The translations under genes and the position numbers were made by a program. Below are positions 28,773 through 38,350 of a stretch of DNA of 64,000 bases, in pieces (positions within the stretch are counted from its first letter, which is position 1; the number at the start of each line of letters is the position of its first letter). The stretch spans positions 62,001 to 126,000 of the forward strand of contig NZ_JACEZU010000007.1 of NCBI RefSeq assembly GCF_014042355.1, given 5' to 3'. The notes under the pieces are model-generated. The model worked only from the letters and a program-made list of their open reading frames with translations. It was not told the DNA's origin and searched no databases. The stretch comes from Rugamonas apoptosis (lineage in GTDB: Bacteria > Pseudomonadota > Gammaproteobacteria > Burkholderiales > Burkholderiaceae_D).

Positions 28773-28837
28773 GGGGACGCTAATTGGGGACGTAACACAT
28801 TCGTTAATTGGGGACGTAACACAATTCAGTTACGTCC
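28773..28837. repeat. Repeated GGGGACGTAACAC element between deoA and cdd
   Basis: GGGGACGTAACAC occurs at 28786-28798 and 28810-28822, with a partial copy at 28773. The second copy forms a hairpin, GGACGTAAC (28812-28820) with GTTACGTCC (28829-28837). The same 13-mer occurs at 44738-44750. Confidence 0.75.
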
Positions 28838-28863
28838 GGATTTATCGATTTGTCGGCCTGGGA

Positions 28864-30186
28864 TCAGGGGCGGATCGAGCGGTAGATCACGGGGTTGGCG
28901 GCTGGCGCCGCGTCGGCGATATGATACGCGGCCTGGATCTCGCGCACCGCTTGCTGTGCCGCCGCTTCCGTGCGGGCGTGCACCATGGCCAGCGGTTGGC
29001 CCGCTTCGATACGGTCGCCCAGGCCCGCCAGCTCCGTCAAGCCGACGGCGAAATCGATATTGTCGCTCGGGCGACGGCGGCCGCCACCGAGGCTGACCAC
29101 GGCCAGCCCGATACCGCGACAATCCGTGCCAGCCGCGTAGCCGGCCTTGAGCGCGGGCACGGGCAGCACGATAGGCGCGCGTTCCAGGTGCCGGTCCGGA
29201 TTCTCGATCAGGTCGGCGGGGCCGCCCAGCGCCACCACCATGCGCGCGAAACGGGTGGCCGCTTCGCCGCTGTCGAGCGATGCTCGCAGCTTGGCGCGGG
29301 CCGCCGTCTCGTCATCGGCCAGGCCGCCCAGCACCAGCATTTCCGCGCATAGCGCCATCGTCACCTCATGCAGGCGCGCGGGACGCGAACGGCCCGTCAG
29401 GTAATCCATCGCGCCGCGCACTTCCAGCGCGTTGCCGGCGTACGGCGCCAGCGATTCGTTCATGTCCGTCAGGATGGCCGAGGTGCGCATGCCGGCGCCG
29501 TTGCCGACCGTGACAATGCTCTGCGCCAGTTCCAGCGATTTTTCATAAGTCGGCATGAAGGCGCCGCTGCCCACCTTGACGTCCATCACCAGCGCATCCA
29601 GCCCGGCCGACAGTTTTTTCGACAGGATGGAACCGGTGATCATGGCCACCGATTCCACCGTGGCCGTCACGTCGCGGATCGAATAGAAGCGCTTATCGGA
29701 CGGTGCCAGCGACGAAGTCTGGCCGATGATGGCCACGCCCACCTCGCGCACCACCTGGCGGAAGCGCGCGTTATCGGGCACGGTGCAGTAGCCGGGGATG
29801 GCGTCGAACTTGTCGAGCGTGCCGCCGGTGTGGCCCAGGCCGCGGCCGGAAATCATGGGTACATAGCCACCGCAGGCGGCGATCATGGGGCCCAGCAGCA
29901 GCGACACCACGTCGCCCACGCCGCCGGTGGAATGCTTGTCCAGCACGGGGCCGGGCAGGTTCAGCGAGCGCCATTCCAGCACTTCGCCCGAGTCGCGCAT
30001 GGCCAGCGTGAAGGCCACGCGCTCGTCCATGTTCATGTCGTTGAAGAAGACGGCCATGGCCAGCGCGGCGATCTGCCCTTCGCTGACGCTGCCGTCGGTG
30101 ATGCCGCGCACGAAGAACTGGATCTCCTCGGCGCTCAGGGCGCCGCCGTCACGCTTTTTGCGGATGATCTCTTGGGTTAAAAACAT
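28864..30186 (-). CDS. deoA: Thymidine phosphorylase
   Basis: A 440-residue nucleoside phosphorylase II family enzyme. It has the family signature ([14 protein letters not shown]), a phosphate loop (KHSTGGVGD) and a C-terminal PYNP domain. It splits thymidine and deoxyuridine to the base plus 2-deoxyribose-1-phosphate. The bases go to PreTA, and the sugar phosphate goes to DeoB and DeoC encoded upstream. A long palindrome lies directly upstream, between it and the aldehyde dehydrogenase gene. Confidence 0.96.
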   Translation of the reverse strand: MFLTQEIIRKKRDGGALSAEEIQFFVRGITDGSVSEGQIAALAMAVFFNDMNMDERVAFTLAMRDSGEVLEWRSLNLPGPVLDKHSTGGVGDVVSLLLGPMIAACGGYVPMISGRGLGHTGGTLDKFDAIPGYCTVPDNARFRQVVREVGVAIIGQTSSLAPSDKRFYSIRDVTATVESVAMITGSILSKKLSAGLDALVMDVKVGSGAFMPTYEKSLELAQSIVTVGNGAGMRTSAILTDMNESLAPYAGNALEVRGAMDYLTGRSRPARLHEVTMALCAEMLVLGGLADDETAARAKLRASLDSGEAATRFARMVVALGGPADLIENPDRHLERAPIVLPVPALKAGYAAGTDCRGIGLAVVSLGGGRRRPSDNIDFAVGLTELAGLGDRIEAGQPLAMVHARTEAAAQQAVREIQAAYHIADAAPAANPVIYRSIRP

Positions 30187-30225
30187 GCGATTCTCCGCTT
30201 GAAATTGGGGATATTGAAAAATGCC

Positions 30226-30292
30226 GCGAAAAATCGGGGACGGACCCCAATTTTCGCATTGCGGAAATTGGGGTCCGTCCCCAATTTTTCGC
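30226..30292. repeat. 33-bp-arm palindrome with GGGGACGGACCCC core (copy 1)
   Basis: The two arms, 30226-30258 and 30260-30292, match at about 31 of 33 positions around a very short loop. The core AATNGGGGACGGACCCC is shared with 60631-60698. It begins at the base after the aldehyde dehydrogenase stop on the minus strand, so it could end that transcript or protect its 3' end. Such palindromes are typical of REP-like mobile repeats. Confidence 0.85.
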
Positions 30293-32695
30293 TTACACGC
30301 CGTACGGTATCCAGATGTTCTTCACCTGCGAGGCGTGCGCCAGCACGGCGCGGCCGCCGCTTTGGGCCGTGCTGTACCAGTCGCGCCCTTTGGCGCCGCC
30401 CACCCAGGTGCGCTTGAGCGTGCCGGCCGACAGGCGCTCCACTTCGGCGCAGCCTTCGGCCGAGCCGTCGTGGCGCCACACGGCGTCGATGTCGGCATGG
30501 GTGGCCAGCGTGCGCGCCAGTTCGTCGGCACTGCCGGTGACGATGTTGACCACACCGCCTGGCAAGTCCGAGGTGTCGAACACTTGATACAGGTCGGTGG
30601 CCGACAGCGGATGCGCTTCCGACGGCACCACCACCACGCGGTTGCCCAGCGCGATGGCCGGCGCCACCAGCGAGATGAAGCCCAGCAACGGCGCCTCGTT
30701 CGGGCACACGATGCCGATCACGCCCACCGGCTCATTGAGCGCCACGGTGATGCCGTGCATCGGCGGCTGGTGCGCCAGGCCGTCGTACTTGTCGGCCCAG
30801 GCGGCGTAGTAGAACAGGCGTTCGATCGCGGCCTGCACTTCCCGCTCGGGGTTCCTGGCACCCGTCATGGCGGCTATGCGGGCCGCGAATTCCTCGCCGC
30901 GCGCGGCCAGGTTTTCAGCGATGTAGTACAGCACCTGGGCGCGGTTGTGCGCCGTGGCCTTGGTCCAGCCGCCGGCCTTGTGCGCCGCTTCCACGGCGTT
31001 GCGGATGTCCTTGCGGTTGCCCTCGCCCACTTCGGCGATGAATTCGCCGCCGGCGCCGTGGATGGCGCGGCTGTAGGCGCCATCCGGGCGCGCCTGCTTG
31101 CCGCCGATGTACAGCTTGGCCGTGCGGTCGATGCCGAACGGGCTGTCGTGTGGCGCCGCTTTTTCCTTCACCTCGGCGCCGGCTTTGGCCTTGGCCTTCG
31201 CTTCCACCAGCGGTGCGGCCGGGCGGGCGTCTTCCGACAACGCCGTCAGGTATTCGAGCATGCCTTCGCGGCCGCCCTCGCGGCCAAAGCCGGATTCACG
31301 GTAGCCGCCAAAGCCGCAGGCCGCGTCGAACTGGTTGGCGGTATTGATCCACACCACGCCGGCCTTGATCTGCGGCGCCACGTCCAGCGCCAGGCTGATG
31401 TTCTCGGTCCATACGCAGGAAGCCAGTCCGTACACGGTGTTGTTGGCCAGTTGCACCGCCTCGGGCGGGGTGCGGAAGCTCATCGCCACCAGCACCGGGC
31501 CAAAGATCTCAGCCTGGGCCACGGCGGCCGATGTGGAGGCGCCCGTGATCAGCGTGGGCGGGAACCAAGAACCATCTGCCGGCAGTTCGCAGGCTGGCTG
31601 ATACACGGTGCAGCCTTCGGCACGGGCCGATTCCACCAGCCCGGCGATGCGCTGGCGTTGCACGGGATCGACCAGCGCGCCGATGTCGATCGACTTGTCC
31701 AGTGGCGAACCCAGAGTCAGCTTGTCCATGCGGGCGCGCAGCTTGTCCAGGAATCTGGCTTCCACCGATTCTTGCACCAGCAGGCGCGAACCGGCGCAGC
31801 ATACCTGCCCCTGGTTGAACCAGATCGAATCGACCAGCCCTTCCACGGCCGCATCCAGGTCGGCGTCCTCGAACACGATGAAGGGCGACTTGCCGCCCAG
31901 TTCCAGCGACAGCTTCTTGCCGCTGCCGGCGGTGGCGGTGCGGATGGCGCGGCCCACTTCCGTCGAACCCGTGAAAGCGATCTTGTCGATACCTGGATGC
32001 TTGACGATGGCCTCGCCCACGCGGCCGTCGCCGGTGACGATGTTGACCACGCCGGCCGGTACGCCGGCCTGCACGCAGATGTCGGCGAACAGCATGGCCG
32101 TCAGCGACGTGAATTCAGCCGGCTTGAAGACGATGGTGTTACCGGCCGCCATGGCGGGCGCGATTTTCCAGGCCAGCATCAGCAGCGGGAAATTCCACGG
32201 CACGATCTGGCCCACCACGCCCACGGCGCGGTAGCCGGCGAAGTCCTCGGCCTGCAGCTGGGCCCAGCCGGCGTGGTAATAGAAGTGGCGCGCGGCCAGC
32301 GGCAGGTCGACGTCGCGCGTTTCGCGGATGGTCTTGCCGTTGTCCAGCGTTTCGAGCACGGCGAACAGGCGCGCGTGCTTTTGCAGCAGCCGCGCCAGCG
32401 CGTACATCACGCGCGCGCGGCCGTGGCCACCGAGCGCCTGCCAGCCCGGCTGGGCGCGGCGGGCGGCGGCCACGGCGCGCTCCACGTCCGCGTCCGTGGC
32501 CTGGGTCAGGTCGGCCAGCTTGCTGCCATCGGCCGGATTGGCCGAGGCGAACAGCTCACCGGGCGCGCTCCAGGCATTGTCGATGAACAGGCCGAAGCTG
32601 CGGCCGCGCTGCGCCAGCCAGGCTTGCGCTTCCTTGGTGCTCTCGGGTGCAGGGCCGTATTCCATGGTGTTGAGAATCTCGTTAATAGTTGGCAT
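30293..32695 (-). CDS. Tandem aldehyde dehydrogenase (complete domain plus truncated second domain)
   Basis: From ATG 32695 the product is 800 residues. Domain 1 (about 20-500) is a full aldehyde dehydrogenase: VPWNFP, E265 in LELGGKSP and catalytic Cys near 299 in FNQGQVCC. After an Ala/Lys linker (about 510-530) a second domain carries only the NAD-binding half ([27 protein letters not shown]) and no catalytic Cys, ending shortly after VGGAKGRDW. The position between deoC and deoA suggests oxidation of the acetaldehyde released by DeoC. That role is inference; the family is clear. Confidence 0.88.
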   Translation of the reverse strand: MPTINEILNTMEYGPAPESTKEAQAWLAQRGRSFGLFIDNAWSAPGELFASANPADGSKLADLTQATDADVERAVAAARRAQPGWQALGGHGRARVMYALARLLQKHARLFAVLETLDNGKTIRETRDVDLPLAARHFYYHAGWAQLQAEDFAGYRAVGVVGQIVPWNFPLLMLAWKIAPAMAAGNTIVFKPAEFTSLTAMLFADICVQAGVPAGVVNIVTGDGRVGEAIVKHPGIDKIAFTGSTEVGRAIRTATAGSGKKLSLELGGKSPFIVFEDADLDAAVEGLVDSIWFNQGQVCCAGSRLLVQESVEARFLDKLRARMDKLTLGSPLDKSIDIGALVDPVQRQRIAGLVESARAEGCTVYQPACELPADGSWFPPTLITGASTSAAVAQAEIFGPVLVAMSFRTPPEAVQLANNTVYGLASCVWTENISLALDVAPQIKAGVVWINTANQFDAACGFGGYRESGFGREGGREGMLEYLTALSEDARPAAPLVEAKAKAKAGAEVKEKAAPHDSPFGIDRTAKLYIGGKQARPDGAYSRAIHGAGGEFIAEVGEGNRKDIRNAVEAAHKAGGWTKATAHNRAQVLYYIAENLAARGEEFAARIAAMTGARNPEREVQAAIERLFYYAAWADKYDGLAHQPPMHGITVALNEPVGVIGIVCPNEAPLLGFISLVAPAIALGNRVVVVPSEAHPLSATDLYQVFDTSDLPGGVVNIVTGSADELARTLATHADIDAVWRHDGSAEGCAEVERLSAGTLKRTWVGGAKGRDWYSTAQSGGRAVLAHASQVKNIWIPYGV

Positions 32696-32712
32696 GACGA
32701 ATCCGTGTGATC

Positions 32713-33675
32713 TTAAGGTTGCGCGTGGCGGTGGGCGGCCGAATAGGCGCCCGTGACGTGATGCTCCAGCTGGCGCTCGATGTCGGTCAGCAGGCTGGAG
32801 GCGCCGATGCGGAACAGGTGCGGCTGCAGCCATTCGTTGCCCAGTTCTTCCTTCATCAGGGTCAGGTATTGCAGCGCGGCCTTGGCCGTGCTCACGCCGC
32901 CGGCCGGCTTGTAGCCGATCTTGAACCCGGTCTGCTCATGGTATTCGCGGATCGCGCGCACCATCGTCAGCGAGACGGGGATGGTGGCGTTGACGGGTTC
33001 CTTGCCGGTCGAGGTCTTGATGAAATCGGCGCCCGCCATCATGCACACCCACGAAGCCTTGGCCACGTTTTCCAGCGTCACCAGTTCGCCCGTGGCCAGG
33101 ATGGCCTTCACGTGCGCGTCGCCGCACGCCTGGCGGTAAGCCACCATCTCGTCGTAGAGCGCCTGCCAGTTCCCCGTCAGCACGTGCTGGCGGGTGATGA
33201 CGATGTCGATCTCGGAAGCGCCGGCGGCCACCGACAGTTCAATCTCGCGCACCTTGGTTTCCAGGCTGGTCAAGCCGGCCGGGAAGCCGGTGGAGACGGC
33301 GGCGATCGGCAAGCGGCCCTGCAGCACTTCCACGGCCGGCTTGATCATCTCATGGTAGACGCATACGGCGCCCGTCGTCAGCGGGTAGTCCTGCAAGCCC
33401 ATGGCCTGCACCAGGTCGGCGCGCAGCGGCCGCAGCGCCTTGCGGCACAAACGCTCCACCCGGCCCGGCGTGTCGTCGCCCGACAGCGTGGTCAGGTCGA
33501 TCAGGCCGATGGCCTTGACCAGCCACGCGGCCTGGTATTCCTTCTTGACCGCGCGGCGGTTGGCCAGGCTGGCGGCGCGGCGGTCGGCGGCGGCCTTGTT
33601 GATGTGGATGTGGTTGATCCAGCCCAGGTCGAGGGGGACCGCTTCGTTGCGCTTGAAGCCGGGAAGAGTGCTCAT
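32713..33675 (-). CDS. deoC: Deoxyribose-phosphate aldolase
   Basis: A 320-residue TIM-barrel class I aldolase. It has the Schiff-base Lys in FIKTSTGK and a second Lys in HVKAILATGEL, with KPAGGVST near the phosphate site. It splits deoxyribose-5-phosphate to acetaldehyde and glyceraldehyde-3-phosphate. It is longer than the E. coli enzyme, with about 50 extra N-terminal residues, as in the eukaryote-like branch. It overlaps deoB by 4 bp (ATGA). Confidence 0.95.
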   Translation of the reverse strand: MSTLPGFKRNEAVPLDLGWINHIHINKAAADRRAASLANRRAVKKEYQAAWLVKAIGLIDLTTLSGDDTPGRVERLCRKALRPLRADLVQAMGLQDYPLTTGAVCVYHEMIKPAVEVLQGRLPIAAVSTGFPAGLTSLETKVREIELSVAAGASEIDIVITRQHVLTGNWQALYDEMVAYRQACGDAHVKAILATGELVTLENVAKASWVCMMAGADFIKTSTGKEPVNATIPVSLTMVRAIREYHEQTGFKIGYKPAGGVSTAKAALQYLTLMKEELGNEWLQPHLFRIGASSLLTDIERQLEHHVTGAYSAAHRHAQP

Positions 33676-34865
33676 AACAGGTTGATTCCGTTCGAAAGAG
33701 GTTGCACGCCAAGGTGGTGCGCCAGGGTCTGGCCGATGTCGGAGAAGGATTCGGAAATGCCCAGCGCGCGCGGCTGCACACCGGGGCCGAAGAAGATCAT
33801 CGGAATGTGTTCGCGGGTGTGGTCCGAGCCGGTCCAGGTGGGGTCGCAGCCATGGTCGGCCGTCACCACCACCAGGTCGCCCTCGCGCAGCCTGGCCATG
33901 AATTCAGGCAGGCGCGCATCCATCTCGTGCAGCGCGTTCGAATAACCGGCCACGTCGCGGCGGTGGCCGAAGGCCTGGTCGAAATCGACGAAGTTGACGA
34001 AGGTGAGCGCACCATCGCCCGCCTCGTCAGCCACCTTCAGCAGCGCGTCGAACAGGGCCATATTGTCGGCGCCCTTGACCACGCGCGACACGCCCTGGGT
34101 GGCGAAGATGTCGCTGATCTTACCGAGCGCGATCACTTCGCCGCCGCCATCCTTCACATGGTCCAGCAGCGTGGGCGCGGGCGGCGCCACGGCGTAATCG
34201 TGGCGGTTGGTGGTGCGGGTGTACTTGCCGTTGGCGCCCACGAACGGACGGGCGATCACGCGGCCGATGTTGTATGGCTCCACCAGCTTGAAGGCGATTT
34301 CGCACAGCGCATACAGGCGCTCCAGGCCGAACGATTCTTCGTGCGCGGCGATCTGCAGCACCGAGTCGGCCGACGTGTAGATGATCGGCTTGCCGGTGGC
34401 CACATGCTCGTCGCCATGCTTGTTGATGATCTCCGTGCCGGAAGCGTGGCAGTCGCCCAGGAAGCCGGGCACTTCGCCCAGCTGTTGCAGGCGCGCCGTC
34501 AACTCGGCCGGGAACGAGGGCACGGTGCGGGGGAAATAGCCCCAGTCGAATTCCACCGGCACGCCGGCGATTTCCCAGTGGCCGCTCTGGGTGTCCTTGC
34601 CGGTCGAGCGCTCGCGGGCGGCGCCATAGGCGGCCGTGAAGCCGTCGCGCTGGTCGAAGCCGTCGGCCCACTGGCCGCAGGCCATGTGGGCGGCGGCGGC
34701 CAGGCCCAGTTTTTCCAGCGTCGGCATGTTCATCGGGGTGCCGGCCTTGGCGGCCCAGGCGGCGATGTGGCCGAAGGTGTTGGCGCCGGTGTCGTGGTAC
34801 TTGGCGGCGTCCGGCGTGGCGCCGAGGCCAAAGGAATCCAGCAGGAGGATAAATGCGCGTTTCAT
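33672..34865 (-). CDS. deoB: Phosphopentomutase
   Basis: From ATG 34865 (GGAG upstream) the product is 397 residues, the family size. It is a metal-dependent alkaline-phosphatase-superfamily mutase, with FILLLDSFGLGATPDA (metal Asp) at the N-terminus, TSADSVLQIAAHEE, VNFVDFDQAFGHRRD and VTADHGCDPTW. It converts (deoxy)ribose-1-phosphate to the 5-phosphate, linking PNP/DeoA to DeoC. It is coupled to deoC and separated from the PNP gene by two tandem terminators. Confidence 0.96.
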   Translation of the reverse strand: MKRAFILLLDSFGLGATPDAAKYHDTGANTFGHIAAWAAKAGTPMNMPTLEKLGLAAAAHMACGQWADGFDQRDGFTAAYGAARERSTGKDTQSGHWEIAGVPVEFDWGYFPRTVPSFPAELTARLQQLGEVPGFLGDCHASGTEIINKHGDEHVATGKPIIYTSADSVLQIAAHEESFGLERLYALCEIAFKLVEPYNIGRVIARPFVGANGKYTRTTNRHDYAVAPPAPTLLDHVKDGGGEVIALGKISDIFATQGVSRVVKGADNMALFDALLKVADEAGDGALTFVNFVDFDQAFGHRRDVAGYSNALHEMDARLPEFMARLREGDLVVVTADHGCDPTWTGSDHTREHIPMIFFGPGVQPRALGISESFSDIGQTLAHHLGVQPLSNGINLL

Positions 34866-34923
34866 GATGTGCTCCGGTGCGGCGAGGTATTCAGTCGTGT
34901 AAGCAGTGTAGGCCGATGGCCGG

Positions 34924-34979
34924 AAAAACAAAGGGGCGGACCAGGCCGCAAAAAAACGAAAGGGCGGACCAGGCCGCCC
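34924..34979 (-). terminator. Tandem duplicated intrinsic terminators after the PNP gene
   Basis: On the minus strand GGGCGG-CCTGGT-CCGCCC (34962-34979) is followed by TTTCGTTTTTTT, then a second hairpin GCGG-CCTGGT-CCGC (34936-34949) is followed by CCCTTTGTTTTT. The 16-bp word GGGCGGACCAGGCCGC is a direct repeat (34934-34949 and 34962-34977). Both lie within 70 bp of the PNP stop and upstream of deoB. Confidence 0.8.
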
Positions 34980-34989
34980 CACAGAGGGA

Positions 34990-35829
34990 TTACGCTTGCG
35001 GCGTTTTCGCCACGTTCGCCAGGAAGCCCAGTATCAGCTCGATCAGCGACTTGGCGCCAACGGCCGCGTATTTCAGCGTCTGCTCGTGCGACAGCGGGAA
35101 CGGCGACAGGCCCTCGGCCAGGTTGGTGATGACGGACACACCCACCACCTTCAGGCCGCAATGGCGGGCCGACACCACTTCCGGCACCACCGACATGCCC
35201 ACCACGTCGGCGCCCAGCGTCTTGAAGGCGCGGATTTCAGCGGGGGTTTCGAAGTTCGGGCCGGCGTAGGCGATGTACACGCCTTCGTGGAGGGTGATGC
35301 TCTTGCCGGCGGCGGTCGCTTGCAGCAGCTTGCGCAGGTCGGCGTCGTAGGCGTTGGCCATGCTGAAGAAGCGGGGGCCGAAGCGCTCGTCGTTGGGGCC
35401 GATCATCGGCGTGCCGGGCATGAAGTTGATATGGTCGGTCAGCGCCACCAGCGAGCCGGCGTCCACTTCCGGACGCAACGAACCGGCCGCGTTGGTCACG
35501 AACAGCATCTCACAGCCGAGCAGCTTGAGGGTGCGCACGGCCGACGTCATCACGCCCATGCCATAACCTTCGTACACGTGGCCGCGGCCTTTCATGCACA
35601 CCACCGACACGCCGGCCAGGGTGCCGATCACCAGTTCGCCGGCGTGGCCGTGCACGGTGCTGATGGGGAAGCCGGGCAGCTCGTCGAAGCTGATGGTCAC
35701 CGCGTCCGTCATCTGTTCGGCCAGCACGCCGAGGCCGGAACCGAGGATCATCGCGATGCGCGGCTTGAAGTCGGCCGGAATGCGGGCGCGGACGATGGCG
35801 GCGGCCTGGAATGGGGAATTGTTAGACAT
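34990..35829 (-). CDS. punA: Purine nucleoside phosphorylase, class II (inosine/guanosine type)
   Basis: A 279-residue trimeric PNP. It has a phosphate loop near MILGSGLGVLAE, VVCMKGRGHVYEGY, VTNAAGSLRPEV and the base-binding GPNFETPAEIR with VGMSVVPEV. It phosphorolyses purine nucleosides to base and (deoxy)ribose-1-phosphate. GAGGATATCC precedes the ATG. Tandem terminators follow, so it can be expressed separately from deoBC. Xanthosine phosphorylase (XapA) is the nearest alternative. Confidence 0.92.
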   Translation of the reverse strand: MSNNSPFQAAAIVRARIPADFKPRIAMILGSGLGVLAEQMTDAVTISFDELPGFPISTVHGHAGELVIGTLAGVSVVCMKGRGHVYEGYGMGVMTSAVRTLKLLGCEMLFVTNAAGSLRPEVDAGSLVALTDHINFMPGTPMIGPNDERFGPRFFSMANAYDADLRKLLQATAAGKSITLHEGVYIAYAGPNFETPAEIRAFKTLGADVVGMSVVPEVVSARHCGLKVVGVSVITNLAEGLSPFPLSHEQTLKYAAVGAKSLIELILGFLANVAKTPQA

Positions 35830-35975
35830 GGATATCCTCGTTGTTATCAGTATGGTTCGGAGTTGGCGATGCTGTGTTGCCCTGCGCGCGCAGCGCAGTC
35901 TGGCCGGGCGCCGGGCGCCGCTACAACAACTGCTGGTGATGCGGGTATGCTGTGGATCAATGCTGGTTGAACGAC

Positions 35976-36004
35976 ACTATGCCTGATCGATATATGTATG
36001 GCAA
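35976..36004 (-). promoter_or_regulatory. Promoter for the PNP/deo genes with overlapping dyad
   Basis: On the minus strand TTGCCA (35999-36004) is followed after 17 bp by CATAGT (35976-35981), giving a leader of about 140 nt before the PNP ATG. ATGGCAAATACCAT, a dyad with ATGG/CCAT ends at about 35998-36011, overlaps the -35 box and may be an operator. Confidence 0.55.
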
Positions 36005-36069
36005 ATACCATTTTTCTTCGCAATTTATATCGCTAGAATATAAATAAACGGGATTTAAAGCCTGCTTAT

Positions 36070-36115
36070 TTGACAGTCGATAAACATTTGTCTAGGATTG
36101 TAAACAAATGTTTAC
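36070..36115 (+). promoter_or_regulatory. psuK promoter with overlapping operators
   Basis: TTGACA (36070-36075), a 17-bp spacer and TAGGAT (36093-36098) form a good promoter. The dyad GTAAACA-AA-TGTTTAC (36100-36115) covers the predicted start point, and a related TAAACATTTGT word lies in the spacer (36081-36091). Binding would block transcription. PsuK itself carries a helix-turn-helix and is the natural candidate repressor. Confidence 0.7.
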
Positions 36116-36125
36116 AGGAGTGGCC

Positions 36126-37271
36126 GTGACGGAACCCTCGAAAAAGGAACAGCTCTACCAGCTGATCCGCGCCAACCCCTTCATCTCCCAGCAAGACCTG
36201 GCCATTGAATTGCGCCTGTCGCGTTCGGCCGTGGCCGGCCACATCGCCGGCCTGATCCGCGAACGGCGGCTGCTGGGCCGGGCCTATGTGCTGCCCGACA
36301 AACGCCCCATCGTCTGCATCGGCGCGGCCAACCTGGACCGCAAGCTGCGCACGCTGGCGCCGCTGCGACTGGGCACCTCCAACCCGGCCAGCGCCGAGGA
36401 AGTGTTCGGCGGCGTGGCCCGCAACATCGCGGAAAACCTGATCCGGCTCGCCATTCCCTCCGCCCTGCTGACGGCGCTGGGCACGGACGCGGCCGGGCGC
36501 GCCCTGGCCGACCACGCCGAAGCGGCCGGCATCGACCTGCGCGGCAGCCTGCACGTGGCCGACTGTGCCACCGGCACCTACACGGCGGTGCTGGACGCGG
36601 ACGGCGAAATGACGGTGGCGCTGGCCGACATGGCCCTGTACGACCGCCTCACGCCAGCCTTCCTGGCCAGCCGCCTGCCGCAACGCTCGGCCGCCGCCAT
36701 GACGGTGGCCGATTTGAACCTGCCGCGCGACGCCGTCGCCCTGTTGCTGGCCGACGCCCGCCACGAAGCCGTGCCGCTGGTGATCGTGGCCGTGTCGCAG
36801 CCCAAGATGGCGCGCCTGCCGGCCGACCTGCACGGCCTGCGGCTGCTGATCCTCAACCGCGGCGAACTGGAAACCCGGGTCGGGCGCGCCCTGCCCACCG
36901 AGGACGACGTGGCCGCCGCCTGCCGCGAAGTGCAGGCCCAGGGCGCGCGCGACGTGATCGTCACCTGCGGCGGCCAGGGCGTGTTCCACACCAGCGCCGG
37001 CCGGCTGGCCTGGCTGCCGGCGCGCCAGGTCGAGGTGGTGGACGTGACGGGCGCCGGCGACGCCTTCGCGGCCGCCGTCTGCTGGTCGCTGTACCAGGGC
37101 AGCGACGACCTGGGGCTGGCCTGCCGGCGCGGCCTGAAGGTGGCCGCCATGACGCTGGAAAGCCAGGACACCGTCTCGCCCGTGCTGGCGGCCGACGTGC
37201 TCGACGAAATCAACGACTTCGACCTGAACGCTCCACTCTTCCCCGCGCCGGGCGCGCCGCTCATCGGCTGA
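36126..37271 (+). CDS. psuK: Pseudouridine kinase (PfkB family) with N-terminal helix-turn-helix
   Basis: From GTG 36126 (CAGGAG 5 nt upstream; an ATG at 36108 lacks a ribosome site) the product is 381 residues. Residues 5-60 are a MarR/DeoR-like HTH ([40 protein letters not shown]). A PfkB sugar kinase follows, with GAANLDRKL and catalytic [12 protein letters not shown] near the C-terminus. It phosphorylates pseudouridine to pseudouridine-5'-phosphate for PsuG. The HTH suggests autoregulation through the palindrome at its promoter. PsuK/YeiC kinases with an HTH are known in other bacteria. Confidence 0.92.
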   Translation: MTEPSKKEQLYQLIRANPFISQQDLAIELRLSRSAVAGHIAGLIRERRLLGRAYVLPDKRPIVCIGAANLDRKLRTLAPLRLGTSNPASAEEVFGGVARNIAENLIRLAIPSALLTALGTDAAGRALADHAEAAGIDLRGSLHVADCATGTYTAVLDADGEMTVALADMALYDRLTPAFLASRLPQRSAAAMTVADLNLPRDAVALLLADARHEAVPLVIVAVSQPKMARLPADLHGLRLLILNRGELETRVGRALPTEDDVAAACREVQAQGARDVIVTCGGQGVFHTSAGRLAWLPARQVEVVDVTGAGDAFAAAVCWSLYQGSDDLGLACRRGLKVAAMTLESQDTVSPVLAADVLDEINDFDLNAPLFPAPGAPLIG

Positions 37272-37365
37272 CGTCACCGACACCACCAACGCCATCGACG
37301 CCATCGACGCCACCACAGCCACCATCGCCAACCACGCCATCCAGGCCACCAACAGGACCGACACC
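37272..37365 (+). repeat. Low-complexity spacer with GCCATCGAC repeats between psuK and psuG
   Basis: The 94-bp spacer has GCCATCGAC twice in tandem and many GCCACC/ACC words. It is open in the psuG frame but has no start codon. AGGA 8 nt before ATG 37366 supports that as the psuG start. Confidence 0.5.
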
Positions 37366-38319
37366 ATGCACTCCTTCCTCTCGTTCTCGCCCGAAGTGGC
37401 GGCCGCCCGCGCCGCCGGCAAAGCCATCGTGGCGCTGGAATCGACCATCATCTCGCACGGCATGCCCTATCCGCAGAATGTGCAGATGGCGCGCGAAGTG
37501 GAACAGATCATTCGCGACGGCGGCGCCGTGCCGGCCACCGTCGCCATCATCGGCGGCAAGATCTGCATCGGCCTGTCGCCCGAACAGCTGGAATTGCTGG
37601 CCACCGCGCCCGACGCCATGAAGGTGAGCCGGCGCGACCTGCCCTACGTGCTGTCGCAAGCGAAGCTGGGCGCCACCACCGTGGCCGCCACCATGATCTG
37701 CGCGCAACTGGCCGGCATTGAAGTGTTCGTCACGGGCGGCATCGGCGGCGTGCACCGCGGCGCCGAAACCAGCTTCGACATCTCGGCCGACCTGCAGGAA
37801 CTGGCCCAGACGTCGGTGGCCGTGGTGTGCGCGGGCGTCAAATCCATCCTCGACATCGGCCTCACGCTGGAATACCTGGAAACGCACGGCGTGCCCGTGG
37901 TGAGCGTGGGCCAGCCCGGCTTCCCCGCCTTCTTCACGCGCGAGAGCGGCTATCAAGCCGACTTCCAGCTCGACACGGCCACCGAACAGGCGGCCTTCGT
38001 CCGCACCAAATGGGAACTGGGCCTGCAAGGCGGCGTGGTGGTCAGCAACCCGGTGCCGGCGGCGGACGCCATGCCCAAGGCGGAGATCGACGCCATCACC
38101 GAACAAGCATTGGGCGAAGCGGCCCAGCGCGGCATCACGGGCAAGCAGGTCACGCCCTTCCTGCTGGGCCGCATCAAGGACTTGACGGCCGGCCGCAGCC
38201 TGGCCACCAACATCGCGCTGGTGAAGCACAACGCGCGCGTGGGCGCCGCGCTGGCCTGCGCGCTGCACGCCCATCCCGCGACCCGCTGGGCCACACCGAG
38301 CCACACCGAGCCACACTGA
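37366..38319 (+). CDS. psuG: Pseudouridine-5'-phosphate glycosidase
   Basis: A 317-residue PsuG family enzyme. Characteristic segments are [51 protein letters not shown] and [12 protein letters not shown]. It cleaves the C-glycosidic bond of pseudouridine-5'-phosphate to uracil and ribose-5-phosphate. The uracil can enter the PreTA pathway encoded in the same window. The last nine codons are formed by three tandem decamers of GCCACACCGA type, the third of which supplies the TGA stop. Confidence 0.95.
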   Translation: MHSFLSFSPEVAAARAAGKAIVALESTIISHGMPYPQNVQMAREVEQIIRDGGAVPATVAIIGGKICIGLSPEQLELLATAPDAMKVSRRDLPYVLSQAKLGATTVAATMICAQLAGIEVFVTGGIGGVHRGAETSFDISADLQELAQTSVAVVCAGVKSILDIGLTLEYLETHGVPVVSVGQPGFPAFFTRESGYQADFQLDTATEQAAFVRTKWELGLQGGVVVSNPVPAADAMPKAEIDAITEQALGEAAQRGITGKQVTPFLLGRIKDLTAGRSLATNIALVKHNARVGAALACALHAHPATRWATPSHTEPH

Positions 38320-38350
38320 TCACCGCGCTTAATCCAGACCGAACCACGCC

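Noticed and set aside
30226-30292. Ordinary transcription terminator only
   Set aside because: The stem is about 33 pairs and its core recurs at 60631-60698, so a mobile palindromic repeat is more likely, though it may also end transcripts.
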